DNA from: Coriaria nepalensis
Lineage: Eukaryota; Streptophyta; Magnoliopsida; Cucurbitales; Coriariaceae
DNA length: 64,000 nucleotides
Assembly (NCBI GenBank): GCA_027186245.1
Contig: CP114485.1
Span: 4,030,001 to 4,094,000 of the forward strand
Reading direction: 5' to 3'
Positions 45,512 to 57,851 of this stretch are shown here, piece after piece. The position numbers were made by a program, and so were the translations under genes. The notes under the pieces were generated by a model. That model was not told the origin of the DNA. It saw only the letters and a list, made by a program, of their open reading frames with translations, and searched no databases. The first letter of the stretch is position 1. Each line of letters begins with the position of its first letter.

Positions 45512-47848
45512 ATGTGGAAGAGAGTGTGTTCGTGTGCTAATAATCTGTTGAAGCAGAACGCGATGGCGTTTGCGTCTCGTCCTGTTTCGCCATCTACCCC
45601 GCTGTTGGGGCTACTAGATTTCATTTCGAATCATCGTTCTTCTTCATTATTCTCATCGTCTCTGCTGTTGACGAGAGTGGCTTCGCTTTGTTCGTCGTCA
45701 TCGGCTAATTCTTCCAACTTTGGAGGAGTTGGTGGTGATGGAGAGCGGATGTCGTTAGATGAGGTGAAGAGGTTGATGAGGTTAGTGAATGTGGAGGAAT
45801 TGAAGACGAAGCTGGAGAAGGAGAGGAAGGAAGTGATCGGATATTCGGAGCTTCTAGAAGCTTGCCAAAGCATGGGCGTCGCTAGATCTATTGAAGAGGC
45901 TACTGTTTTTGCTCGAGTGCTCGATGAGGCTGGGGTTGTTATTCTCTTTCGTGATAAGGTCTACCTTCATCCCCGTAAGGTCAGACCAAACTATTCCATC
46001 CATTTCTTTTCCGACGGATTTTCATCTCTAATGGTGGGACGTCTTGTCTTATGTGATTGTGATCCTGTCATTTACTTTTTTCCCACTTTATTTGGGCATT
46101 ATTCATTTTCATAGAGACCTAGTGTAATGACGATAGTCACGGGTCATGGCGGAACATCTGTGTTCAAGTGGAAGACTCTCGCTCTCTCTCCTTTTCTTTC
46201 TCCTTAAAAAATTTATCTGATTAGTCAAGTCTGGCAAGATTTTTATAGAAGACATGTTCTGAAATTTGGGCAATCTTGAATCGCTGGAAGAATTACTTTA
46301 AACTTATGGTCTCTATTGAAAATGGGTTTTTATTGTCTCCCCCAGTCCATAGAAAGCAATATTGATTGATTTTTAATTGGATTTGGGGAGTGGATGAATC
46401 TGATTCTGATCATCCTGTTCACCTTACGTGAATAACTTTCTTAAGTCCCCTATAGAAAAGTATTCCTAGAGTATGTTGTGAGCAGATATCTAGAAAACAT
46501 AGAATTTAGTTCGAGTTCACCGGTCTTCCTTGCAGCTGCCTTCTGTAGTTTTTTCTCCTACTTAGAATACAGTTTCGGAAATTTGATTTCCATTTTAGAT
46601 TCATGTCTCTCTTTTAGACTAAGGGTTGGTGTAGTTTATTTTATCTTAGTCTTCATAGTTTTAAATTTAAATTAGTATCTCGAAAATATGTTATAATAAG
46701 TAGTTTAATGTGAGTTTGACATTTCATCTTCAAACATCTTATGCACACCTAATGTCTTAAGGTGCCCTGAATGTTATCCTCTTCATTTTGAGCTAGAAGC
46801 TTTGAATTTGGAGTAGTATTTGGATATAAGTATATAATCAGCTGGCCTCTCCCTGAAAAATATTATAGTTTCTGTGCTAAGCTTTGTTGTTAATCCGTGT
46901 TAAGTGTCAAGTTAAGCAAACAATCAGTTCTTGGGTACTACATTTGAGTCTATTTCTGCATGATAGTGATTGCCTGGTGAGATAAGAACAGATAAAAAAT
47001 ATCAAATTCATACGCTATACGATCTTATGAGTAGAGTAGCGGTCATATGATAATCTTTTATTTTTTAGAAGGCGATGCTAGACTGACGGGTAGTATTAAA
47101 TTTTTGCAAGCCATACTAGTGATATTGGCAACTGATTCCGTACTTTTTACGCATTGCTTTGCGTATTGAAGATAGGATTTTTGCCGCATTTATGATTATT
47201 TGCAAAATACCACTCCTGCAGTATGAGAGGGCTTTTTTCATGTGGCTATTGTTAGGAACTTTTATACCTTGTTTAATGTGTTTGGTTTTTTCATTCCCAT
47301 ATTTTTAACAATCTACCGATTAGTAATGCTGATTTCTCTCGCTTTTTTCCCCCCTTACCTCTAAGGTGGTGGATCTTGTTAGAAAAGCAGCTCCACTTGC
47401 TCTAACTCTTGAAGACGACCCGTCAATAAATGAACTAAAGAAACTACAAGAAGAGAAGGCAGAAATTGACATAATGGCTCATAAACAAGTTCGACGCATC
47501 CTATGGTGCGGTCTAGGAGTCTTTCTGATGCAGGTCGGTCTCTTTTTTCGCTTGACTTTTTGGGAATTTTCATGGGACATAATGGAACCCATCACCTTTT
47601 TTACTACGATGACTGGAATAATCATAGGCTATTCCTACTTTCTTATCACATCTAGAGACCCCACTTACCAAGATTTTCTAAAGAGGCTCTTCCTCTCAAG
47701 GCAGAGGAAACTCATTAAGAAGCACAAGTTTGATGTTTCTAGATTCATGGAGCTGCAAAACAAGTGTAAATTGCATTTTGATGCCCCTGCGCTCAAAAAA
47801 CAGATTGGCGTTGATCTGGAACTCGACGATTCCTTCCGTCGATCTTAA
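45512..47848 (+). CDS. mitochondrial calcium uniporter (MCU family)
   Basis: Two coding exons: 45512-45979 and 47366-47848; 316 residues, joined by a 1.4-kb intron. The selectivity filter is clear: [11 protein letters not shown]226-D227-I-M-E230-P231 (the DxxE signature of MCU). It lies between two membrane helices (about 201-222, [17 protein letters not shown]; and 232-251, [19 protein letters not shown]). Coiled-coil segments flank the pore ([41 protein letters not shown]). The N-terminal 60 residues are Ser/Arg/Leu rich, a mitochondrial presequence. It conducts Ca2+ across the inner mitochondrial membrane. A possible 21-codon upstream ORF lies at 45349-45414 if the transcript starts that far upstream. 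Confidence 0.95.
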
Positions 47849-49209
47849 AAGATTCTTCATTTTTACGATGTACCTTTTTTTTCCCCCATATAATTTTCAA
47901 CAGTTTTGATTGACAGGTATCCTGATAACCGATTATACCCTGTTTTGTTCACTCCTGTAATAAGTAGGAAGGGAAGAAGCATTTTTGTAGACTTACAGCT
48001 ATTTTTGTCTGAATCAGTTTTATCCTCATAGGCTTCAGCTTTATCATATCTCCTAAGCTTTGCTTCTTCATTATAGTGTCAAGTGGTTTGTTGTATCTAC
48101 TACTCTAAAGTAGAAGATAGTTGATAATCTAACTGCTTTTTTTGTTTCATCACCAATAAACTCTAGCCTTATATTTTAATTTATGCTGCAAAGCATTGGT
48201 GAAATTGTAAGTTGAAGGTTAAATCCCACGTCTCTGAAATAGAACAAGTTATTCAAATCCGTGTGGGAAACGAGCAGTTCCCGGTTTTCATTTGCGAGCT
48301 CCTAGGTGAGCATAAGCTTCAGAAGATATTTGCAACTCGCTCAAAGAAACTCTAGGTCGGCTAACTGAAACTGTTTCAAGCCCTCATCATGGGACACCAC
48401 TTTCGTGAATCTTTAGCTTAATTACTCACTGCTCTAGTAACCCCCCTCTCATCTCTCTACCTGCTATTGACTCCTCTGACAAATTCAGGTACCGAGTTCT
48501 GTCCCCAATCAAGTGGTGACATAAGAAATTGCAGTCTCGTCAAAAAAATACCTAAAAAATAGAAAGAAAAAGGTGAGTTGGGAGGAGGTAGGATTCAAGG
48601 AACTAGCAAAAAGAAAAATGATCTCTAATAGAAAAACGTGTCTGAAGACAATCAACAAGGATTTGGGCAATCAAAATTTTCAATGCTTCAATACTTACTT
48701 CAGAAAGCTAGTGGCAGAAGTACCCGAAATACTCACAATTCTATGTAGAATCAATAGGTTTTTAAGTCTTCAATAGGCAAATATGGCAATGCCAACTCAT
48801 TATATGTTATTTAAATTTCATCATATGCTTTATTTATGTCTTAATTTCATGTCATTGTACTTACTTTCATGTTCGTTGTAACTATGGGACGTTTCTCCAT
48901 GACTTTCATATGCCTTCTTTAATGAAATTGAGGTTACCTTTTATTAGATTTAAATTTTTTAAAAATATAAAAGGGTTACACCTAACATAATAATAATTAA
49001 GAAATATTTCTAAAATATAGTAATTCAGAAAAGTTATGTATAATAATGTGATATAGTTTTAAGATGTATTTTTTTAATATATGATAGTTTAGAATTAAAT
49101 CTAACGTGATAATAATTTAAGAAAAATGTTTCTAAAATATGATTATTTAAGGAGGTTAAATTTAATGAAATTATAATTTAGGGGAGTAAAGTATTATTTA
49201 TCCTAATTC

Positions 49210-49241
<32 letters not shown>

Positions 49242-49429
49242 CATTTGTAAGAAAAAAAAGGAGGGGGGAGGGAATGGGAAAAAATATAGTATTTATAAAG
49301 TAGGCCAAACAGGACACAGTAGCCAAAACTCAATTACAGTCTTATCTCCTATCTGCAATAGTAAGAAGGTGGAGAAGAAGAATCCATAGCAGCCACAGGG
49401 TATCGTCAATTCCTTTCGAGGTGAGAGGT
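47849..49429. other. MCU 3' UTR and repeat-like spacer
   Basis: No supported gene; a 67-codon frame at 48573-48776 has no family features. The part from 48940 to 49205 is the AT-rich repeat described separately, ending in a T tract of roughly 30 bases (49210-49241). Confidence 0.35.
48950..49205. repeat. AT-rich dispersed repeat, same family as 28.1-28.5 kb
   Basis: Internal near-repeats of ATAATAATTTAAGAAA..TGTTTCTAAAATAT occur twice (around 48991 and 49110). It shares AGGTTAAATTTAAT and ATAATTTAGGGG with the reverse complement of 28100-28495. Boundaries approximate; class unknown. Confidence 0.4.
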
Positions 49430-50974
49430 ATGGCCTCCTCCGCAATTTCTGCTACTACATTCGGCAATGGCTCTGCTACTGCATGGAGCATGGCGTCTCT
49501 CGCTTCAGCCTTGCCTTCCTATTCTATCCCACCTCCTGCTCTGCGCTTTCCGTCGCAGCCTAAAACCAAGATTGTTCTTCGTTCATTCACGGGTCTTGCT
49601 CCTCTCGACCCCCATTTCCTCAAATCTTCCTCTTCAGGTAATTTCGAAATCGTTTCAATTTGAGAATGTTTTATAGCTCTTTCATCGTGCTAACCAAACT
49701 GCAATTCCTGCTCTTTACGATTGTTTTACATTAAATGTACTTGCATCATAAGTAGAAATTCCACGAGTTTTCTGCTGTGCGTGGTAGATATCAATGTGGC
49801 AACTTGCCAAAAGTGGGAGTTTATATACCCGTGAATTAATTAGAAAGAGGGAAAAAAAAATTACAAAATTGTGGAGTTCTAATGTGCAAAGAATGTGTTT
49901 TATAATATTGTCTCTGTGGTGAAATAGATCTATGTCAAGTCAATGCTCCTCAGGCCATAAATTGTATTACTGTAAATTTGAAAACCATCTAATGGCTTGA
50001 TTTCTGCTGTGTTATATCAGCATGGATAAAGTTGCAATGTTTTTGTTGCAACTTTGAAATCAATATGATCTTTGGTTTTGTGTTGGATGCTTATATGTAG
50101 TGTAGGGTCAGATATGATGCTATAAGAAATGGATTGATAGGATTACAAGTATATGCACATACATGTTAAGATTTCATGCCTCTGCTTAAGTGGAAGGAGC
50201 ATTGAGCGAAGATAATATATTGACTTAACCAGAGACGAGAAAAACAGATTCCATCTTTAGTACCCTTCTTCTCATTGTCATATAAGTTCCATTCTAGTTC
50301 TTACCCTTATCCCCTTAATAGTCTGATGTCATTCATCAGTTCTTGGTTCTGTATTCTTAGTGGGAAACTGGGATTGGGGGTTTGCAATTTGAACTAGCTT
50401 AAATACTTGGTGGATAAATTTGAAACTGCAATTTAGCCATTAGTGATTATACTGCACATGCGTATCTTTTTACCTTTATTATCATTAAAGGAATTTTTCA
50501 TTCCATGATTTTGAACTCTTTCCTAAACTTTTGATCACTTTTTCCTTACCCTCTTGATGTATAGAGTTGACTAGCTTTGAACATTGCTTCACCATCATTG
50601 ACAATGGGGGTCGTGTCTATGCCATGAGACACGGAAGGAAGGTGCCGAAGCTCAATAGACCACCGGACCAGTGTCGAGCACTTCTTCGAGGCCTAACCAC
50701 CCAGCTCCTTAAACATGGCCGGATTAAAACTACGAGAGCAAGGGCTAGTGCAATGAGGAAGTTCGTTGATAAGATGATCACATTGGCAAAAGAAGGGTCT
50801 CTTCATAAGAGGAGACAGGCACTCGGCTTCATCTACGAGAAACAGATTGTCCATGCCCTGTTTGCTGAGGTTCCGGAAAGGTATGGCGAGCGCAATGGAG
50901 GGTATACCAGAATTATCAGAACCCTGCCAAGACGAGGAGATAATGCACCCATGGCTTATATCGAGCTTGTTTAG
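49430..50974 (+). CDS. RPL17: 50S ribosomal protein L17, chloroplastic (bL17c)
   Basis: Two coding exons: 49430-49637 and 50565-50974; 205 residues. The bL17 core is complete: [41 protein letters not shown], then [29 protein letters not shown] and the end [21 protein letters not shown]. The N-terminal 60 or so residues form a Ser/Ala/Pro-rich transit peptide, with [11 protein letters not shown] before the mature part as in the Arabidopsis plastid protein. ATG at 49430 is the first in frame; an internal ATG near 49490 would still leave a usable presequence. Part of the large subunit of the plastid ribosome. Confidence 0.95.
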
Positions 50975-51106
50975 CTAATTGATTAAATTTGTAATCGACT
51001 AGAATTAGATGAATCGAGGAAATTTATCAACTATTATTTCTGGATGTTGTACTTCCCAATTTTACGGGGTCCTCCCCATTTTTGCTATCAAACATCGTTG
51101 GATGGT

Positions 51107-53306
51107 CTACAGATCCAAAAGAGAGAAAAAAAATGATACATTGCTAAAAAATTTCAACCCACATAGCACTAAATCTGCAGTCTTCTTCATATATTCAACT
51201 AGCAACTCATCATACAATATTTGGTTAGCTTCTGTCAGAATTTTCCGGTCCCTCGGACTGGAGAAAACTTTCCTTGCCTCCTCTATTGCCCCATGCTTGC
51301 ACATACCAGATATGATAGCAGAGAAAGTAACACCATCAGGACAGCAACCCCGTTCCATCATCTCGTCCAAAACTCCAATAACCTTCTCTGCATTTCTTGA
51401 TTTACATTCATGGAGAATAGTAAGAGCATATTTAAACTCCATGGGTCCATTAGAAACATTGCCCAAGCAATCCCGAACAAGCATCAAACTCGCTGATTTT
51501 GCTAAGCCCTTTAGCAAGATCATAATAGTAAGCAGCCATGGAAGGAACATAGGACATCTCTCCAATCTTATTATGACAATTACAAGCCTCTTGGATTTCT
51601 CCGGCTTCAACTAAGAATGAAACTGCAATGGAGTAAGTTGATGAGTCTAGTTTGAAATCTTTTGATTCCTTCATCTCGTTAAAAAGCACTAATGTCCTTT
51701 TCACATCTCCATTCTTGTAAAGTGCCTCCATAAGAATATTGTACGTCGAAATACTTCTATAACCTTTAACTTTCAGTTCTTCAAATAACTTTAAAGCAAA
51801 CATTGTACCCTTGTTCTTGCTTACCATAAAAGAGAAGAATTTAGAAAGATTGTCATTAACCGAAAATCCCAATTTTTGCATCTGTGACAATAGTTTACAC
51901 AAGTCTTCTATTCTTCCCATTTCAGAATAAACTACCATAATGGGATTTAGTGTTTCAAAATATGGACCAAGATCCTCTTGGACTGTTACTTGGAAAAGCT
52001 TGTAAGCCTTATCAGCCTGCTTTGCATTACACAAACCCTTGATAAGAGAGTTATACACCCCTAAATCAGCCCTATACCCTGAATCGACCAAATCCTTGAA
52101 CAAATCACAAGCGGAACCACCTTTCTTCTCCTCGACAAATGCCCAACTCATACCCTTTCAAGGACCCATAGATTGCTCTATCTATCAGAATCCCCTTCTC
52201 CTTCATCTCTCTAAACAGCTCATACCCTTTCTCTACTCTCCCTCCATTGCACAACCCCATAACCAAAGTCCCATAGGCCATAACATCTGGCTCCACCCTA
52301 CCTACTCTCATTTCCTCTCATACCCTTAAACATCCATCCAAATTACCCTCTGAAACCATCAACTTCACCATTGCAGTATATGCAAACACATCCGGCTTGC
52401 ACAAATTATCTCTCATTCGGCCCATAACCTCGAGCATTTCCTCTACCTGCCCTGCCTTGTATAACCCTTTGATCAAAATCATAAACGTAACACTTTCTTC
52501 AACCAACCCATCAGCTTGAAAATCTCCATAAACAGATAACGCCAAGCCCAAATGGCCCGTCTTTACTAGGGCATCAATAATCCTATTATAGAAGAACACC
52601 CTGGGTTTGACCCCAAATTTCTTCATTTTCTCATAGACATAGTAAACTCTAAGACCTCTATTGGCATCAGAGTGCATTCTAATCAAAATCTCAAATTGCT
52701 TCTCACTTGGCGGCTTCCCTTGCGAGTCCATCAGCTCAGGGACCTGATCAGCCGCCCGGAAGCGGTTATGGCGGTTCAAGCAGTAAGTAAAGGCCTTGTA
52801 GGAAGCAAAATCATGGTGAAAACCCTTTTGCTTACCTGCCCAATGGAAGAACTTGGAGGCAATAGTGGGGTCCGAACTCTGTGAGTGGAAGGCCTTGAGC
52901 ACCTCGGAGGACACAAGGCTTGGGGTCACCCGGCGGAGCTTGTTGAGCTCGGAGACGATGGGTGGGCCCCACTGTTTCCGGTTGTTGCGGAAGGCATCAA
53001 GGATGAAACGGGCAATGGGGGACAAGCGGAGGGAGGTGGAGAGAGAGGGCTCTGGGGTCAGGTTGAAGGATGGGGATGAGAGGAGGTGTGGTTCCCACTT
53101 CTGGATATCGACTCGTTGGGGATGGTGGAGGGAGATGGATTTGGGGGGAGATTTTGGGGAGGAGAGAGATTAGAGATTGGAGAAGAGACCACCTTGGATG
53201 GTTGGTTGGTTGGGCGGTGCTGTTTGGGGTTGCGGTTGCGGTGTCCGTAGTAGAAATAGAAATTTTGGGGTTTGGTTGGAATTGGAGGTGGGGACTGAGG
53301 GGGCAT
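51107..53306 (-). pseudogene. PPR (P-type) protein gene resembling Arabidopsis At4g20740, disrupted
   Basis: Minus strand. It starts MPPQSPPPIPTKPQNFYFYYGH at 53306, like the Arabidopsis protein. P-type repeats follow: VFFYNRIIDALVKTGHLGLA, DVFAYTAMVKLMVSEGNLDG, DVMAYGTLVMGLCNGGRVEKG, LGVYNSLIKGLCNAKQADKA, ISTYNILMEALYKNGDVKR and ISGMCKHGAIEEARKVF. Four breaks are visible: a frame change near 53065 (after SSHPHPS, before LTPEP...SPIARF); an in-frame TGA at 52318-52320 where the family has Trp (LRV-stop-EEM); an indel near 52150 (frame of KGY to VEEKKGG); and a frame change near 51485 (EFDA to LVRDCLGN). The rest stays well conserved, so the decay looks recent, or the assembly has errors. Confidence 0.8.
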
Positions 53307-56300
53307 TTCCTTTTCTTTTTGAGTTGCTCCCCTGGCTCAATCTATGATCAAAAGCAGAATTGGCGATTCAGAAAGACAATTGAGTCCATATAATAGACTC
53401 CTCACTCTTATAGCAATTGTACAATCAAACTTCCACTACAATTGCATCAATCTGCAATCACGCACACACACACACACACACAAAATAAAAAATAAAAAGC
53501 AACCTCCTATATCACATTGAAAATGAAACGATAGAGTAAAGTAACATGGCCGCCCTGGGTTTATGAAACTACAATCAGAACCCAAAAAAAAAAAAAAAAA
53601 AACTACAAACATCCCAATTTGGGACCTCCATGGATTATAGCATGAACTGTTGGTGTGATTTTAGATCGATCACAACAATAATAGTAATTCACGCATAACA
53701 TAATTTGTACATTGAGCTACAACACAAAGAAATTGTACGAACTAGAAAACAAGTACAGCTGAAAAGAATGGAAATTTAGGAAAAGAAACAAACGAGATAT
53801 GGATATCCGATTGAAGTTTGGAACACCTACCTGATAGTGAGATACAAACTAGAATTGGCAGATCAAATTGAATAGAAATATGTGAAATTGGGTAGAAGAA
53901 GGGGATTGCCGTGGCTGAGTATGAGCAGAAATGTGGAGGGAGATGAAGAAGAAACAGACCGAGCAAACAATTTTATTAATTATGGGCCGGGCTTTCGGAT
54001 CTTTTAGTCGGGTAGGGTCCTTATGAGATAATATATGGGCTGGTGTGGGCTAGAATCTAGTGTAGACGGTATTATTATCATTAACGGCACATGCAGCAGT
54101 GTATATGAGATTCCTATCAAACCTTAATGATAATTTAGTTATAAGGGGAGGGGCTCAAATATGATACGTCTAGACGGTAAAATTTGAATTTTTATAATAA
54201 TTTTTTTTTTTTGATAAAAGAAAAGGATTTCATTTCGAGAAAATATATGAATAGATAAAAGATTTCAATCAAATAATTTTAAAATAGATGAAAAAAAATG
54301 ATGGAATCATAAACTTGTTTAAAATAATAATAATAAATATTTTAAATTTAAATAATAAACTTCTAAAAAAAAACTATTTAGTCCGTAAATCAACTCCTTA
54401 AAAAACAAAACTCATAAGATCAATTACAAGTATTCATACTAACAAAAGAAAGCAAAGGAAAAAATCTATTAAGAATAATAAGTCAATTAGCCATCAGATA
54501 CTACTCTAAAAACGGAGATTAAGGGTTAAAACCATACAAAATCCTCGAACTGATGACTTCCACCATGTCAAGGCGATACTCTATTGTTGAGTTATATCCC
54601 TTGCCTTTCATTAAGAGATAGAAATGACTAATCTTAAGGAAAACAGTCGAGAAACTCAATACAATTATTCTTAAACAACTTGGAATTAAACTTTCACGGG
54701 TTTGGTAGGTTTCTCTACTAAATAAATTATTATATATTATTTTAAAATAGATATGAGATATAAGTATAATATTTATTTTTATAAATTTAAATATCTTAAA
54801 AATAATAAATTAAATTATATTTTAAAATATAATATAATATTCCCAATTAAAGATATGACTTTCTTATCAAATTAGATGATGGAGGCCTAAATCCCTATTT
54901 CTTTCATATATTTTTTTCACCGCATAACGATGACGACGCAAATCTTCATTTGTTGCTACTATACACATACACAATCTTCGTAGTATATGAAAATTTGATA
55001 CACAAATTGATTGATTGCTTCATTCTGATTTTGTTGATTTGAGTCAAAGCAATAAAGTAGTTAATAACTAATGGAAGAGAATTCCTTTTTGGTGTATGCT
55101 AATCAATGACCTTTCATGTCTTTATGTTTCAATTAAGAATCCTAAGATCTACGGTCTGTCTATGAAAATTATGTTTTTTTTTTTTTTTTTTTTTTTTGTG
55201 TTTCGAGTGATATGGCTTTAAATCATATCTAGGGATGGAAGCATGTTAGATTTTTGGGTCTATATAAATTAAAAAGGAAAGGAAAGGAAAATAAAGAAAG
55301 AAGAAGCAAAGCTAGGGCTACTCTATACTTATTATATAATTGTACTTTATTGTAGTAATTTAATAATTAATTTAGGATAATATATAATTTATACCCACAA
55401 AATTTCTAAAATATAATTATTTACTCTTGAAACTTTTTAAAAATTGAGAATAAAAAAAAAAAAAAAAAAAAAACCCAATTTTTATTTTGACCATTGTAAT
55501 TAGTATCATAATTAGTATCATAATCATCATCACCTAATTACTATTATCTCTAATGGCACCATCACCCAGTCAATGTCATTTTTAATGGCAATACATTACA
55601 GGTGGTGGGATTGAATATGATAATGGTGACGGGTTAAAATGAAATAATGATAATTTTAATATGAATAACTAAACTTAAAAAAATTAAAAAAAAAAATTAA
55701 AAATACTTGTGATGTATAATTAGTTGATTAAATATGTTGGTCCAATGACAAGTGAAATTAGGCAACTAAGATTGTAATGGAGTTGATCAAATACATAATT
55801 ATGTTCAAATGATTGTAGAATATCAACACTGACTTAGCTTTAGAGTTGCAGGACCACATAACCATATTACCATATCATTAAATTAAGTACCTAGCTTTGC
55901 TGCTAACATAATAATTAACTAATTAATTAATTAATTAATTAATTAATTAATTAATACAGTCTTAAAACTTGTGTGCCGTCATGCCATTTCTCCACTCATG
56001 ATTAGGTAAGTACCAAGTTAAAAGTGATGTAGGTAGTAGTGTTGTTGTTCGGATTGTGATGTTATTCAAAATTAGAGTTCCCAAAAAGTCTGAAAACATG
56101 TCTACCATCAATATAAACTTCTTAGTAATATTGAACTAATCCATGTAATTAACCTTAACATAATAATATCTATTATGGGTATGGAGGAGGGTGTTAATTC
56201 TCTTAATTCCCCACGACCCCCTATAAATTTTAATTTATGCCAAAAACATCCATCATTTTGAAAAAGCACACATTAATGTTATAAAAATAATGTAAAGTTG

Positions 56301-56565
56301 AGAACTTTTGATCTCCAATTACTGCATTGATCTGCTGCAAGCAAATATTGTACATACATAATATTATTATATGTAGTTTATCAGATCGAGATGCCATAGC
56401 CTATAACATATTTGTCTTTGTATATTTTCAACTCTTTAGTATCACTATAAATACAATTAGCCATGCACCCTCATCGATCCAGATTGAAGAGTATTAGCAG
56501 CTCCAAATCAAGCTAACTAAGTAGAGTATCTAATTATCAAGTTACATTATAGAAAATCATACAAA
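53307..56565. other. large gene-poor spacer upstream of NF-YB
   Basis: AT-rich DNA with a CA microsatellite (53462-53482), A/T homopolymers (53585-53603, 55173-55196, 55446-55473) and a TTAA tandem (55917-55954). The block 54198-54620 begins with a poly-T run followed by GATAAAAGAAAAGGATTTCATT. That is how the 3' tail of a minus-strand LINE would look, but no protein frame confirms it. No gene is supported. Confidence 0.35.
56446..56453 (+). promoter_or_regulatory. TATA box of the NF-YB gene
   Basis: TATAAATA lies 113 bp upstream of the ATG, in a cytosine-adjacent context (CACTATAAATACA). The spacing fits a 5' UTR of about 80 bases. It is the clearest TATA box in the window. Confidence 0.6.
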
Positions 56566-57138
56566 ATGACAGACGACGGTAAAGATCAAGATTTGATGCT
56601 GCCGATTGCGAATGTGGGTCGGTTGATGAAGCAGATTCTTCCAGAGGGTGCAAAGATTTCCAGGGAAGCCAAACAGACGATGCAGGAGAGTGCGACGGAG
56701 TTCATAAGTTTCGTGACCGGCGAGGCTTCAGCCAAGTGTCAGAATGAGAATCGGCGAACCGTTAACGGAGACGACATCTGTTGGGCTCTGAGTACTCTAG
56801 GGCTCGATAACTACGTCGAGGCTATAATCAGGTACTTGTATAAGTATAGGGAAGCAGAGAGACTCAAAGCTGCTAATGCCAAGAATAACAAATCGTTTGA
56901 GAATAATCATAATGATAATAATATTAATCATTATGGGAGCAGTAGTACTAGTCCAGTAATAGAAGATCAATATCATGATTATCATGATCAATATAATGTG
57001 CAAAAATATAATTCATATGGCGGCAACGGCATCGATGAAGTTGTTGGACAAGCGTATGGTTATATGTCGTCGTCGTATTATACCGATCATGAGGACTACT
57101 CATCCGTTAGAGCTCTGCATGGTTTCTGGGAGGCCTGA
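56566..57138 (+). CDS. nuclear transcription factor Y subunit B (NF-YB5/NF-YB4-like)
   Basis: Single exon, 190 residues. The histone-fold NF-YB domain spans about residues 10-97: LMLPIANVGRLMKQILP, AKISREAKQTMQESATEFISFVTGEASAKC, RRTVNGDDICWALSTLGLDNY and AIIRYLYKYREAER. This is the non-LEC1 type, and the wording (TVNGDD, STLGLDNY, KYREAER) is closest to NF-YB5/NF-YB4. It pairs with NF-YC, then joins NF-YA or CONSTANS-like proteins to bind CCAAT elements in the nucleus. The C-terminal half is a low-complexity Asn/His/Tyr-rich tail of unknown role. It starts at the first ATG after a TATA box. Confidence 0.94.
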   Translation: MTDDGKDQDLMLPIANVGRLMKQILPEGAKISREAKQTMQESATEFISFVTGEASAKCQNENRRTVNGDDICWALSTLGLDNYVEAIIRYLYKYREAERLKAANAKNNKSFENNHNDNNINHYGSSSTSPVIEDQYHDYHDQYNVQKYNSYGGNGIDEVVGQAYGYMSSSYYTDHEDYSSVRALHGFWEA

Positions 57139-57851
57139 ACATTCTTTCATTGGAGACTTAAGCGGGAAAAGTTGAAGAGCATATCAATGGATGGATGCAT
57201 GGTTTTGTGGATTTAGTTTTCTTTCTTAATTAATAATTACTTTGCTCTCTTTTGTTGTTTTTAATTTTGAGGATATCATTAAGATCAATGTAGAAGTTGA
57301 ATACATATATATATAAGGTACTTAAATTAAAATCCTAATTTTTTTGTGTCAAAAATGGTCTAAATACTAATATTTTAATTTATGGTCCTCCATAAAAACC
57401 GATTATTGACATTTAAATTGCCAAAAAGGTACTTAAACACTTCAGATTATTAGAAGTATAATCAAAGTACGGACACAAACTTGTAATATGTATATAAGCA
57501 AACACTACTTCTTGCTCCAAACCCACTTCATATTAAAGAAAATAACATAATTGGGACTAAGAAAGTCTTGACAAGCAGCTTAGTTGCAGTTGCCATTGAG
57601 AATTACAACAAAAGGAAACGGAAACAAAGGACTTGACGAACAACTTGGACCATTGAAATTTTGTTGCAGATGGTTTAGCTAAATATCGGAGTGGAGTGAC
57701 ATTCTTTAATTTTTTTATGATGTCAATTCCCTCCCTATCTCTAATTGACATACTCTAATTGATGACAGTTTGGGAATCCCACATATTAGGATGTAATCTT
57801 TCTCTTCTTTGATATTCTGAAACTGAAACTGAAAAACATCATTAAAACGAC
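57139..57851. other. spacer between NF-YB and DCL2 tails, with a retroelement fossil
   Basis: Probable NF-YB 3' UTR, then an AT-rich repeat-like stretch (57320-57480) and a short reverse-transcriptase-associated RNase H fossil at 57600-57760. The right end is likely the 3' UTR of the Dicer gene. Confidence 0.4.
57600..57760 (+). pseudogene. RNase H-like (RVT_3) C-terminal fossil of a non-LTR retroelement
   Basis: One plus-strand frame reads stop-NFVADGLAKYRSGVTFFNFF. The pattern N-x-x-AD-x-LAK is the conserved C-terminal end of the RNase H-like domain found in plant LINE-type polyproteins. Upstream frames are broken and no other domain survives. A short motif of this size could arise by chance, so confidence is modest. 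Confidence 0.4.

Noticed and set aside
48573..48776. 67-codon plus-strand open frame between MCU and RPL17
   Set aside because: No recognisable motif, no promoter or neighbouring exons, and it lies in repeat-like spacer.
53742..53966. Minus-strand frame with a hydrophobic start resembling a signal peptide
   Set aside because: Pro/Phe/Ser-rich translation with no family signature; likely chance in CT-rich DNA.
54198..54620. LINE 3' end on the minus strand (poly-T followed by GATAAAAGAAAAGGATTT)
   Set aside because: Only the tail-like composition supports it; no reverse-transcriptase or RNase H frame was found, so it is mentioned but not called.
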